DNA of 64,000 bases from Prorocentrum cordatum (GCA_963575745.1 CAUYUJ010012669.1:466001-530000), one strand, 5' to 3'; positions 43,142 to 55,212 are shown, numbered from the stretch's first letter. Notes: a model not told the origin generated them from the letters alone. Numbers and translations: made by a program.

Positions 43142-43920
43142 TGTGTGTGTGTTTTTCCACAGTGCCCAGAGCGCGTCGCCAGCAGACTTCTGCGAGCGCA
43201 GGCATCCAACGTCTCAAGGGCGTACAGGTGTCGTCGAAGTCTAGGGTAGTCGTCTGCTGAATGTTTAGGGCCATCCCGACACGGACTGGGACGGTCTGCC
43301 CTGCTTCGGGCAGTCCCCATTTGGGAGTTGTCATGGCGCCAACATCGCAGAGCGGACTTCGTTCGGAAAACAATAGGATGGGCCCATAGGGTCCTTGAGA
43401 ATTGCGTTCTGGATTTCGAAGTGAATTCCGTGTGGATTTTTTCTTGCCAGGAATGAAGACGAAACAAACATCCAAGTGAAATTCACTTCGTTTTCTCCCG
43501 TTTTTGCGTTGACAAGAATCCACGCAAGTATCCGCTGCATCACGTCTGCAAGGTCGGCGCAGTGAGAGTTGTGGCGAATGGTTCCGTGCCTAGATCCCCT
43601 CGCGTCGTGAAATTGTTCGACACGGAGGTCCCCACATGTGCATCTCATACCCCTGTCACGTCTCGTTGAGGAATTCTGTCTGTGAGCATCGAGGTGAAAG
43701 AGCGAGTCCGCGTATACGACGGGCGCGGCAACGACGACGACGACGACAGCACCGATTTCAGTGACGTCCTCCTCCTCTGGGCATTTTTCAGGAAAGATGA
43801 AGGAAACACAAGTGGAAGAACGAGGGGGAATTCCTCATGCGCTTCTCACTGCGACAATTTTGGCAATAACGCACGGCCTTGCTACGCCGGGTCTCTGGCG
43901 TGTGGTATGATTTGAACGTG
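43142..43920. other. Spacer downstream of LINE-D
   Basis: Starts with the remaining GT microsatellite. A short GAC tract lies at about 43726-43750. No motif or exon was recognised. Confidence 0.5.
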
Positions 43921-44260
43921 GGGCTGACTGAGTCTAAATGGAATGCGGCGGGGCATGCGCGGGTCTAGATTCGCGTGGGTAGGAATGAATATGAGTGCGC
44001 GTGTTTCTGAGCGCGAGTGAGTCTGAGTGTGCGTGAATGTGAGAGTATGTGACCATGTATATGGGTATGAGTGAACATGAGTCTGAGTGTGAGTGGGCCT
44101 GAGTATGAGTGAGTCTGAGTAGTCTGAATGTGGTGCGTCTGAGTGAGAGTGAGTCTCAGTGTGAATTAGCTTGGTTGCGGGCGAGTCTGAGTCTGAGCGT
44201 GTCTCAAACTGAGTGCGTCCACGTCCGAGCGAGTTTGGATACGAATGGGGAGTGAGTCTC
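43920..44260. repeat. GAGTCTGAGTGT-type degenerate minisatellite
   Basis: Repeated GAGT-x-TGAGT words with a 6-12 bp period. A second array of the same kind lies at 46060-46340; both run into a GAG/GGA tract. Confidence 0.75.
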
Positions 44261-44337
44261 TATGTGGTCAGTGGTTCTGGGTGACGATTGGATGCCGAAA
44301 AGTAAATTTGGATTTGAATATTTGCCCCTGGGTGAGG

Positions 44338-45244
44338 GGGAGGAAGAGGAGGAGGAGGAGGAGGAGGAGGAGGAGGAGGAGGAGGAGGAGGAGGAGGAGA
44401 ACGAGGAGGAGGAGGAAAAGGACCAGTTTAAACCCATGAGTCATCAATTTTGTTGGAGTAAACCCTCAGCAAGCTCCCTCTTCACTGGTCCCTACAACGG
44501 TTCATTTCCATTGATGGAACTGCCTCGTTGGAAGACACCCGTTTGAAGACCGTGGAGCATGCCAAAACATTGTTCTCGGGATCCCAGCGCCACGGATCAA
44601 CCTGACTGTTGCGTTTTAACGATCCTGCATCGTGCCAGAACGCCGTTCCTAGGACTTCATTCAACACAGTGAATCAACGCAAGTGTTGCGCCCGCATGAT
44701 CTGGAATCTTTCCAAAACACCGTTTCTGGTACGCAGATGATGGGAGACCGCGAAACTCTTGCAATTTGTTTAAACGAATGTGCGCGGCACTACGGCGAGA
44801 GCCACATTCTGAAAAGGAACCGCCCTCAATCCGCGAAGCTCTTGCAATTTTTACAACGAATGCGCGCCGCGCGAAGGCGAGAGCCACATTTTGAAAACGA
44901 CTCGCCCTCAATCCGCGAAACTCTTGCATTTGTTTTAAATGAATGCGCTCGGCGCTGAGGCGAGAGCCAACTTTTGAAAACCACCCGCCCGCCTTCACTC
45001 CGTTGAATTTCTGTCATTCTTCAAAACGAATTCGCGCCGCGTCAGGCAAAAGCCACATGTTGGAAACCACCTGCCCTCAATCCGTGAAGCTCTTGCAATT
45101 TGTTTTAAACGAATGTGCGCCGCGCTAAGGCAAGAACCACTTTTTTGAAAACGACCCGCCCTCCATCTGCGAAACGGCTGCCAAATTTTTAAACTTCTTA
45201 GTCATAAATGGTGGGGAAGTCTCAGGCGAAACGCCCGGCCCGCC
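44338..45244 (-). repeat. 850-900 bp dispersed repeat, copy 2 (inverted partner at 10.9-11.8 kb)
   Basis: Begins with a (GAG)n tract (44338-44400), then the arm at 44460-44700 (CAAAACATTGTTCTCGGGAT). Five tandem units follow, with starts at about 44749, 44832, 44914, 45001 and 45083, so the period is 82-87 bp. Each unit carries CTTGCAATTTGTTT, CGAATG-GCGC and GAGAGCCACATTTTGAAAA. It ends with GCGAAACGCCCGGCCCGCCC at 45225-45244. It is the exact mirror layout of copy 1. Confidence 0.85.
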
Positions 45245-45279
45245 CCAAAAACTGTCCGCGGGGCGCGACAGGGACAGTT

Positions 45280-45283
<4 letters not shown>

Positions 45284-45310
<27 letters not shown>

Positions 45311-45420
45311 AATATACATGGAAAAGGAATGGTGGAGAAGGACAACGGAGGATGAGGTCGAGAAGGAGGAGGAGGAAGAAAAGGAAGAGGTGGAGGGGGA
45401 GGAGGAGGTGGAGGAACAAA
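45284..45420. repeat. (TA)n tract and GGA-rich tract
   Basis: A TA tract at 45286-45310, then AAGGAGGAGG-type purine repeats at 45355-45415. Confidence 0.85.
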
Positions 45421-45479
45421 TGAGTGAGTGAGTGAGTGACGAGCACGCAAGTCCAAAAGCTGGCCTGGGGGGCAGTAGC

Positions 45480-46000
45480 AGGCAAACCGCTTGAGACATC
45501 TCCACAACCTGGAAACGAATTCTGGACCCTCGGGGTGCCCAAGTGCCACGCCTGCTATATCGCCGCGGTGAGCAGTGGACCACCAGGGAAGGGAGGTCTG
45601 GGAGGCAAAAGCCGGCAAACCGCGCGAGACGTCCCCGCAGTCGGGGCGCCAGCGGGCCCGTGCAAAACCCTGCGGCGGCTTCCCGGTGGGATGCCCACAA
45701 CATTGGGGGGCAGAATCATGTGGGCGCGAACGGGCCTGTGAAGTACACTTCCTTGCCCACATGCAGCGCTTGCTGTACCGCGGTGAGCAGTGGAAGAGAG
45801 AAAGAAGCATGGGGGTCAGGAACAGGCAACTTCCCCGCAATCTGGGCGCGAACGGGCCCGTGAATGCCCCTTTGGCGGTTCCCTTTGTGTTGTATCGAAG
45901 TGAGCAGTGGATTACCACCAATCCGCGCAAAACATTACCGCAATCTGGGCGCGAACGGATCCGTGAAATACCTCTTGGCGGCTCCCTTTTGAGAGTGCTG
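45480..46000. repeat. Degenerate 105-215 bp repeat, 3-4 copies
   Basis: GGTGAGCAGTGGA occurs at about 45567 and 45782, with AGTGAGCAGTGGA at 45899. GGGCGCGAACGGGCC-GTGAA occurs at about 45722 and 45844, with diverged copies at 45645 and 45949. The pieces keep the same relative order. Confidence 0.65.
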
Positions 46001-46059
46001 AAACCAGCGACTCGCCTGAGGCGTCCTCACAAGCTTTTGTGTGTGAATGATTTGGGGTA

Positions 46060-46395
46060 TGCGTAAGTCTGAGTCAGGAAGAGGGGCGAACGTGAGTGTG
46101 AGTGTGAGTGTCTCTGAGTGTGATGAGCCAGCCTGGTGGAAGACAAGGGGAGATGAGGGTGAATGTGAGTACGAGAAAGTCCGATGAGCGTGAGCGAATA
46201 TATGCGTGTGAGTGAGTTTGAGGGTGGGTGAGTTTGAGTGTAGTGGCAGCCGTGATTACAGATGAGTTTGAGTATGACTCAGTTTGAGTGCAGGTAAGTT
46301 TGAGTATGCGTGATTGTTTTGATCTGAGTGAGCTTGAGTGAGGAAGAGGAGGAGGAGGAGGAGGAGGAGGAGGAGGAGGAGGAGGAGGAGGGAGC
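46060..46395. repeat. GAGTGT/GAGTTTGAGT minisatellite ending in (GGA)n
   Basis: Same word type as 43920-44260. A pure GGA tract lies at 46340-46392. Confidence 0.8.
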
Positions 46396-47600
46396 TGAGG
46401 AGTGAAGTCTTGAAGCGCGTGGGTAATAACAAGAGCCCCGTCTTAGGATAGGGGGCAATCGTGAAGGAAGGTGTTCTTTGCAATTGTCGCCCTCTGAGGA
46501 CCCTGGCCGAGCCCCGGGACTTTCAGCACACTGCTGAGGAAGGACATCCGGCCCCCGGGTCATGGGTCGAGACTTTTGGGGGTCTACGTCGGAAAACAAT
46601 CAGGACGTCAGGGGCCTGGGTGTGTGGATCTGCAGGGAGATGTGTGGTGTCTGCGTTTTTTCTTTATGGCATGTGGTGTGCTGGCTGCAGGCTCAGTGTT
46701 CTCTTGCTGTCTGGCACGGTTGTGTTATGTTTCTTTGTTCCTGTCCCTACTGCGTGTTCTTAATGGACACTTTTCGCGCGTTTGATTAACGCTTGTTGTT
46801 GCTATATGTGATTCGTGTCTGTAAGCGATGCCATTGTTTGTCGAATTTCTTGGACGGCTGATCTTGGTGTATATCCCCCATTCATGTTTTCATGTCTGCT
46901 GTTGCTGTATCATAAGCATTCATGTCCTTGACGCGTGCTCTCTTTTTGTCATTGGTGCTTGATTCGGTTATATCCTCTCGGCGTGGTTTCTGGTTTCTCT
47001 TATGGATGCCTGTTCTTGCTTGTCTGTACCGCATGCATGTTCCTGATGTGCATGTGTGTCTGTATTTGATGTTTTTCCTTGATGCCTGCGCTAGGCCGGT
47101 TTTTGCTGCATGTTTATGAGACGAATGGACGAAATTCCATACGCCAGAGTGCGTGGGCAAAAGAGGGCAATGCCAGCCAAGGCTCACCGCTTTGCGGGGG
47201 CGGCTGCACGTCGGCTGTCTCTTAATTCACACCGTGCGCTGCTTGAGGACAATGGGGGGGGACCCCCCGGGGGGGAGGGGGAGGGGGAGGAGGAGGAGTG
47301 AGACACGCAACATCAATCACAAATCTGCGCCAAGCTGCTGGCTCACATAGACACTGCAATATTGCCTCGCCCTGAGAAAAATGCGGTGCGACAGCTTTGT
47401 AGAAGCACTGCGCCCATACATTTTTTGGCCGGCCTCGTGCTCGTACACATGCACATCTCTTCCCTGACCACAACAGTTGATGCCGCAGAAGTTGCACTGT
47501 GTAGCGCTGTGCATGCGTGGGGAATGTGCAGGATTCGACGTAGGCACTTGTTTGTTTGTTATACCAGTTTGTGTTTGATGTCTGTCTATTCCATCAGTTC
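46396..47600. other. Gene-free spacer
   Basis: T-rich and moderate-GC sequence with a G/GGA patch at 47250-47300. No gene, RNA or clear repeat structure was recognised. Confidence 0.45.
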
Positions 47601-47609
47601 TACAGAGGC

Positions 47610-47745
47610 GGGGTACTCGGGGCACTCGAGACTACTGGGACCTGGCGGCCGCGGTATGCAGGGCTTTTGGCCGAGGCGTGATGCTCGGGACACTCGGAGT
47701 TCCTCTGGCCTGGCGGCCGCGGTATGCAGGTCTGGGAGACGAGCT
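47610..47745 (+). repeat. Two-copy tandem of about 69 bp
   Basis: CTGGCGGCCGCGGTATGCAGG-type core at about 47643 and 47712, preceded in both by a CTCGGG-CACTCG-AG segment. Confidence 0.8.
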
Positions 47746-47911
47746 TCTTTGATCGATCTGCCGTCCTCAATCTTTTTGGGCGTGGAAAACTGGTCCCGTG
47801 GAAGTTGTCGAAAGTTCTGGAAGCGAAACATTGAAGCATCAAGATATCGGAGGTCAGTGATGGTGGTTTCCATAGAGGCTCAGCTCAAGTCTTCACGGGT
47901 GATCGTTATTT

Positions 47912-48063
47912 ATAGGGGGGCACATGCGAACCCTACCCCTACCCCCTACGACTTCTGAGGGGGAGGGTGGGGTTCACTTCGCTCGGGACCGAACGAAGGG
48001 AACCCCACCCTCCCCCTCAGAAATCATGGGGGGTAGGGTAGGGTTCGCACGTAACCCCCTAAA
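47912..48063. mobile_element. Foldback/MITE-like palindrome of about 150 bp
   Basis: Two arms of about 70 bp are near-perfect reverse complements around a centre near 47988. The left arm contains GCGAACCCTACCCCTACCCC and GAGGGGGAGGGTGGGGTTC. The right arm contains GAACC-CACCCTCCCCCTC and GGGTAGGGTAGGGTTCGC. The outer ends (TAGGGGG / CCCCCTA) continue the pairing. Non-autonomous DNA elements have this shape. No transposase or clear target duplication is seen. Confidence 0.75.
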
Positions 48064-48384
48064 TTTAGGGCGTTCCAAAGATCGCCGGGCATTCTGCGCC
48101 TCCGATGTTCAACAGGAGGTCGCCGGAAAGTTGCGGAAGTAAGAGTGAAACATTCACTTGGTGGACTCAGGTTTTCCGGAGTCGGCCATAACTAACGGCT
48201 GTCCTGAAAATGGTGTCAGGAACTGGCATTTTTCCACGCGTGCCAAAAGTTTGCAGCATGTTCGTATATTGACTTTCCTGCTTAAAAGCTTGTGACGCTC
48301 CGACGGCATGGTCAGATCGAAGTGCAACCAAATGTTGAATCCAACGAGAGGTTTGCTGTCCCTGTGTCAGTCTGGCTGGCTCTC

Positions 48385-48501
48385 TTCCTCTTTCTCTCTC
48401 TCTCTCTCTCTTTCGCTCTGTGTTGCTCCCCCCCTCGCTCTCCCAGACCTCCACACGATCTGTCGATTCGCCAGGGTGGTCCTCCTCGAACTGTGATTGA
48501 C

Positions 48502-48533
<32 letters not shown>

Positions 48534-48550
48534 CGACGACGACGACGACT
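48385..48550. repeat. (CT)n and (GAC)n microsatellites
   Basis: CT tract at about 48387-48412 and GAC tract at 48498-48549. Confidence 0.9.
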
Positions 48551-49800
48551 CGCAGCCTGCCCCCCCTCCTCACAGTCTCGGGCCGGAGCTGGCCGTAGCC
48601 ACGAGGGCGTCCAGGAGGTACCAGCCCTGAAACGTCATCAAACCCCGACCTTCGAATCTGGATCCTCGATCTCCGACCCCCGATCCTCGAACCTCCTCCT
48701 CCGACGTTGCGTTCTTTTCGGATCGTGGGTCCCTTTCCCAGGTTCTGCCTTTTTACCTGAGTCGTATTTTGATGGTCTTTTTGGCCTGGCGTCAGCGACG
48801 GCCTCCAGAGGCTGAACGTATAGAACAGCCCTCCGTAGTGTTTTTGGGGTGATGCTTGGATCTGAGGGGCTCCCAGAGATCTGATGCCTTGAATTCTTTC
48901 GGCACGGGACTTCCCTGGAATTCCCGATTCTTTCCAGCTTCTGATGCTGTGCCATCTTTTTCGACGGCCCCGTAGCCCGAAGGCGGCCCCCTGGGGGGGC
49001 AAACATGACGACCGCTGAGTTTGCTAAAGACATTGGAGGCCCATCAGGAGCGAAAGAAGGACGTACTCGTAAATGAATCCACGCTGGTTTCGACAGTACG
49101 CATTGCGCGAACGTTCGTATCACGAGGCTGGTCTCGCAGACCGTGGGGCTGTATTCATGTACGTGGTTGGACGTGTGCGTCCTTTGTGGGCTCCCTAGCC
49201 CAGCCTCCACTCCCCCAGACGTCGAGAAGCACAACACTGCAACCATATGAACATTCTCGGAGGTCCCCGCGGATTGCCTGGAGCGGGCCGGACCCCCCCC
49301 TGCCTGGGGGTGGTGCTGGAGAGGCGCCTCCAGAAGGGGGGGGTTCTTGGGGGGCGCGTAAGGTGGGAGGGGGGGGTGCGATAAATGGGAGGGCAGCGAG
49401 GGCTGCACACAAGGGACCCTTCAGGGCCCCTAAGGGGTCCAGCGGGGGGCTATTAGGGCCCGAAGGGTGCACCTTGCTCCCCCCCCGCTTATCGGACGCC
49501 CAAGCAGTTGGTCAGGGCCTGGATCTTTCCGTCAAGGCTTCTTGCGCACAGTCTGGGACAATGCTCCCATACCCTCCTTACTGCGCCATTCTGAACCGTT
49601 GCGAGCAAAGCGCCGATCCTAACGTGAGGCCGACGATTGGCGACCACTTTAAGACACCAGAAGCGTTCCGATTGGCAGAACCATTGGAAGGTCACATACT
49701 TGAAATCCTGAGTTTCAAACAGAAAACAACAGTATGCGGAGGCGGCGGGCGACTCCCGGGCCATCTTCGGGGGAGAGACGCGGGTAGTATTCAGATGGAG
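48551..49800. other. Gene-free spacer
   Basis: Contains G/C homopolymer runs at 49290-49380. Open frames on both strands lack motifs. I see nothing supportable. Confidence 0.45.
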
Positions 49801-49809
49801 TAGCTGTAG

Positions 49810-50940
49810 AGATGGGGGGGAGGAGGAGGAGGAGAAGGGGGACCAGGAGGAGGAGGAGCAGGAACAGGAGCAGGAGGAGAAAGACAAGTTGGCCGGGTAC
49901 CCACACGAAGCTGCATCGGCGTGCTCTGGCCCTTCGGCTTGACTGTCCTGACCCGACCTCGGCCTCTGCTGCGCCCTGCGACGCCCGCGGGCTCGAGTTG
50001 CAGGCAGCCGCCTGTCCAGCCGCACGACCTGCGGATCCGGCCGCCATGCCCGGCGAGACGGCCTGGAGCTGCCCGGGTGACGGCGGCGGGCACGGCTCGG
50101 CCAAACGGGGAAGGACGAGGACGAGGAGGAGGAGGAGGAGGACAAGGAGGAGGAGGAGGAGGCGAGGGAGGGAAGGGAGGGGAGGGAAGGGGCTGCTTAC
50201 AGCTGGCGACGACGACGACGGCGACGACGACGACGATGACGGGGTCGGGCGGGGCCAGAACGAGGATGAATTTGTCCCAGAGCGTCCTGGAACGTTCTCA
50301 GAGCGTTCTGGAACCCTCCGAGAAGGCCGCGGCGCCCGAGACATCCTCCAGACTCGCAGGATTTAGAAATTCTCGACGACGACGACGACTTTGATTTTGA
50401 CGACAACGTCGATTCCGACGACGACGGCGTTGACGACGACGTTGACGACGCTGACGACGACGACGACGATGGCGGCGGCGGCGACGACGACGGCGGCGGG
50501 CACGGCGCGGCCAAACAGAGAAGGACGAGGAGGAGGAACAGGCAGAGGAGGAGGAGGAGGAGGAGGAGGAGGAGGAGGAGGACAAGGAGGAGGAGGAGGA
50601 GGACAAGGAGGAGGAGGGGGAGGAAAGGAGAGGGGGGAAGGGAGGGGAGGTTGGCTGACTACAGCTGGCGACGTCGGCGACGCTGACGACGTCGACGCTG
50701 ACGACGTCGACGGCGCTGACGACGACGACGCTGATGACGACGACGAAGACGACGACGATGACGGGGTCGGGCGAGGCTAGAACGAGGGTGAATCCGTTCC
50801 AGAGCGTGTTGGAATATTCTCAGAGCGTTCTGGAACCCTCTGAGAAGGCCGCGTCGCCCGGGACATCCTCCAGAGCCGCTAGGTTTAGAGATCCTCGATT
50901 GATCCTCACCCGAACTTGTCCTCTTCCTGGCTTCGTCTCA
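49810..50940 (+). repeat. Tandem duplication of about 450 bp with GGA and GAC arrays
   Basis: Copy 1 covers about 50080-50385 and copy 2 about 50495-50905. Shared segments are GGCGGGCACGG-CGGCCAAAC, a GGA tract, TACAGCTGGCGACG, a GAC tract, GGGGTCGGGCG and TTCTCAGAGCGTTCTGGAAC, then GAGAAGGCCGCG and ACATCCTCCAGA. Confidence 0.8.
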
Positions 50941-50944
50941 AAGA

Positions 50945-50956
50945 AGAGTCTACAGA

Positions 50957-51017
<61 letters not shown>

Positions 51018-51165
51018 TTCGATTTCGACGATAACGTCGATTTCGACGACGACGACGCCGACACTTACGACGACGTTGACAACGCTGACGACGACGACGA
51101 TTGCGGCGGCGGCGGCGACGACGACGACGACGAGGGCGACCACGACGGCGACAGCCAGGGTGGCG
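50945..51165. repeat. (GAC)n microsatellite
   Basis: Pure and imperfect GAC from about 50956 to 51160. Confidence 0.95.
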
Positions 51166-51300
51166 GCGGCGGCCGGCGGCGAGCATGTCGCCTCCACGAG
51201 AGTTGGACAGCATGGCCAGGGGCAACGGTTCGAAGGACAAAAACTGCATACGGTAGGTTCATGCGGTGTGGGCGCGCCGGCGACGCCAGCGAATGCGTTG

Positions 51301-51372
51301 AAGGTTGAATTCTGTAACGGGAATGCACGGGGGGCTGCGGTAGCGCCATTTGACCTGATAGAATTCAACCTT
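51301..51372. repeat. Hairpin with 13-bp arms
   Basis: AAGGTTGAATTCT at 51301-51313 pairs perfectly with AGAATTCAACCTT at 51360-51372, with a 46-nt loop. Confidence 0.75.
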
Positions 51373-51674
51373 GAACGATCGGTTCAAGAACCGCATTGGC
51401 CGCGATCGATTCAAGCTTGAACGATCGACGCTGTGTCGAGAACCCTTGTGCGCGCCAGCGCCGCACGAACAACCCGTAAATATAAACTTTCGAGGGTCCG
51501 CGCTGATTTCTTGGATCTGCGCTGAGACCCCTAGCGGAGGTTCAGCGCAGATCGAAGGAGTCCGCGCAGAGTTTCGACTGTTTTCACTGCTTGCTCCCCA
51601 TGTAGGGGAGGGTTGGATGTCATGGCCAGGGCCACGATGGTCAGGTGATGGCTACGGTCGGGAACTTCGGGTTG

Positions 51675-51775
51675 TAGCGTGTCTCTCCGCTTGCTCCGGT
51701 CCACCGCGTGGCGGAGCGACACGCTATTCGCTTGCAAGTGATAGCGTGTCGCGGGGCCGCCGCCGCGACACGCTA
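51675..51775. repeat. Cluster of four alternating GCGACACGCTA / TAGCGTGTCGC words
   Basis: TAGCGTGTC at 51675, GCGACACGCTAT at 51716, ATAGCGTGTCGCGG at 51741 and CCGCGACACGCTA at 51763. Adjacent words are reverse complements, giving alternative hairpins. Confidence 0.75.
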
Positions 51776-51849
51776 AGCAATAGTTACCGACCGTCAATGG
51801 AAGGGCTGGATATTATGGCCGGGGCCACGATACAGTGAAGACGCTGCGA

Positions 51850-52275
51850 TACCGACAGCCTTAGGCCTAGGAGGGGCTCTGGTTTTCGAGCCGCTCCTCA
51901 GAGCTACTTTGGGGGACCTGTTCGTGGCCGTGTCTCGCCGTGGCCAGAAAGGCCCCTTCGTGCCTTATCCTGCGGCCGGCCGCCATGCCTGGCCATCCGG
52001 CCTAGAGCCGCTCGTGCGACGGCGGTCGGGGTGCGGCCAGTAGGAAGGCGATGACCGTATGCAGCTTCTCCCAAAGACTGTTTCGCTACTAGCGAAACAG
52101 TCTGTGGGAATCGCTGGAGGGTCTCCAACACGGTGGGGGCGTTGATTCAGAAATGTGTCCAGGAGGCTTCAGATCCTCGAGGATTCCTTATCCTATCCAG
52201 GGCCAATCCACGGTTGGAGTTCCACTCGCTTCCAGACCTTGGGTTCCTTATCCAATGGCTCCTTATCAATGAACA
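51850..52275 (+). repeat. Dispersed repeat, partner at 35.28-35.70 kb, containing a strong hairpin
   Basis: Modules Y then X, described at 35280. Between them, AGACTGTTTCGCTA, C, TAGCGAAACAGTCT (52075-52103) forms a perfect 14-bp inverted repeat with a single-base centre. Pairing continues one mismatch further through CCCA/TGGG. Confidence 0.7.
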
Positions 52276-52430
52276 CTAACCCGGTAGGGTTTTTAGAAAA
52301 GGGCCCCCCCCCCCTGGTTCTCTCTCCGGGGAATAAAACTCCGCGCCCCCCCGTCCTCCCCCCTCGCTCCCTCTCCCTCCCCCCACTGAGGACCTCCGGC
52401 AAGCTACGAGGACTGAGGACACTCTCGCAA

Positions 52431-53155
<725 letters not shown>

Positions 53156-53165
53156 TGGCCGTAGT

Positions 53166-55185
53166 GAGCAGTAGTGGATTGGATTCCCGTTATTGTTCGC
53201 CGTGCTGGTTGTTGGTGGGTGGTTATCTCTCCTGGAAAAGAACCTCGCGTGGGCTACCATACACACGGGGGAGGTTTCCCGAGCCTGTCCGTACAAGGCG
53301 CGTAGTACAAGATCGCTCCGTCTCAGGTCGCTGCTCATGTTCAGTCAGTCCACATCAACCCAGTCAGTCCCCATCAGTCCCCATCACCCCAATCAGTCCC
53401 CATCTCCCCAATCAGTCCAAGTAACGCCACTCAACCGAATCAGTCCCCATCAGTCCAATCTGACCCATCAGTCCAATCAGTCCCTCCCTGCGCGCTCGGC
53501 CAGGATTCGAATCCCGATATTGTTCGCCGTGCTGGGTATTGATGAGTGGTTCTTTCTCTTGGAAAACAACCCCGCGTGGGCTACCCTACACGGAGGGGGT
53601 TTTCGGAGCTTGTTTGTGCAAGGCACGTAGTACAAGATCGCTCCGTCTCGAATCGCTGTTCAGTGTCAGGCAGTCCAAATCAATCCAGTCAGTCCCCATC
53701 AGTCCCCATCATCCCAAGCAGTCCCCATCATTCCAATCAGTCCAATCAATGCCATTCAACCGATCAGTCCCCGTCGGTCCAATCTGACTCGTCAGTCCAA
53801 TCAGTCCCTCCCTGCCCGCTCGGCTAGGATTCGATTCCCGATATTGTTCGCCGTGCTGGGCATTGGTGGGTGGTTCTTTCCCTTGGAAAACAACCCCGCG
53901 TGGGCTACCCTACACACGGGGGAGGTTTTCGGAGCCTGTTCGTGCAAGGCACGTAGTACAAGATCGCTCCGTCTCGAATCGCTGTTCAGTGTCGGGCAGT
54001 CCAAATCAATCCAGTCAGCCCCCATCAGTCCCCATCATGCCAAGCAGTCCCCATCATTCCAATCAGTCCAATCAATGCCAATCAACCCGATCAGTCCCCA
54101 TCAGTCCAATCTGACCCATCAGTCCAATGAGTCCCTCCCTGCCCGCTCGGCTAGGATTCGATTCCCGTTATTGTTCGCCGTGCTGGGTATTGGTGGGTGG
54201 TTCTTTCTCTTGGAAAACAACCCCGCGTGGGTTACCCTCTACACGGAGGAGGTTTTCGGAGCCTGTTCGTGCAAGGCACGTAGTACAAGATCGCTCCGTC
54301 TCGAATCGCTGTTCACTGTCAGTCAGTCCAAATCAATCCAGTCAGTACCCATCAGTCCCCATCATCCCAAGCAGTCCCCATCATTCCAATCAGTCCAATC
54401 AATGCCAATCAACCGAATCAGTCCCCATCGGTCCAATCTGATTCGTCAGTCCAATCAGTCCCTCCCTGCCCGCTCGGCCAGGATTGTTCGCCGTGCTGGG
54501 TATTGGTGGGTGGTTCTTTCTCTTGGAAAACAACCCCGCGCGGGCTACCCTACACGGAGGAGGTTTTCGGAGCCTGCTCGTGCAAGGCACGTAGTACAAG
54601 ATCGTTCCGACTCGAATCGCTGTTCAGTGTCAGTCAGTCCAAATCAATCCAGTCAGTCCCCATCAGTCCCCATCATCCCAAGCAGTCCCCATCATTCCAA
54701 TCAGTCCAACCAATGCCAATCAACCCGATCAGTCCCCATCAGTCCAATCTGACCCATCAGTCCAATCAGTCCCTCCCTGCCCGCCCGGCCAGGATTCGAT
54801 TCCCGTTATTGGTCGCCGTGCTGGGTATTGGTGGGTGGTTCTTTCTCTTGGAAAACAACCCCGCGTGGGCTACCCTACACGGGGGAGGTTTTCGGAGCCT
54901 GTTCGTGCAAGGGGCGTAGTACAAGATCGCTCCGTCTCAGGTCGCTGCTCATGTTCAGTCAGTCCACATCAACCCAGTCAGTCCCCATCAGTCCCCATCA
55001 CCCCAATCAGTCCCCATCTCCCCAATCAGTCCAATTAGCGCCAATCAACCGAATCAGTCCCCATCAGTCCACTCCGACCCATCAGTCCAAGCAGTCCCTC
55101 CCTGCGCGCTCGGCCAGGATTCGAATCCCGATATTGTTCGCCGTGCTGGGCATTGGTGGGTGGTTCTTTCTCTTGGAAAACAACC
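53166..55185 (+). repeat. 325-bp satellite, six copies plus a partial
   Basis: TTCGCCGTGCTGG starts lie at about 53196, 53523, 53847, 54174, 54487, 54812 and 55137, so most periods are 324-327 bp and one is 313. Each unit has a conserved half (TTGGTGGGTGGTTC, AACAACCCCGCGTGGGCTAC, TACAAGATCGCTCCGTCTC). The other half is made of degenerate CAGTCC/CCATCAGTCC words. Period 327 is divisible by three, so long frames (up to 302 residues) survive by arithmetic. Confidence 0.92.
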
Positions 55186-55212
55186 GAGGGAAGAGCTGCT
55201 GAGGGCGGAACA

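Noticed and set aside
53499-53520. tRNA-like B box (GGATTCGAATCC) in the 325-bp satellite
   Set aside because: No matching T-stem, A box or cloverleaf can be drawn around it, and the word is a simple palindrome.
53844-54752. 302-residue frame as a repeat-protein gene
   Set aside because: Frame survives because the satellite period is near 327 bp; neighbouring copies break it, and there is no start context or splice signal.
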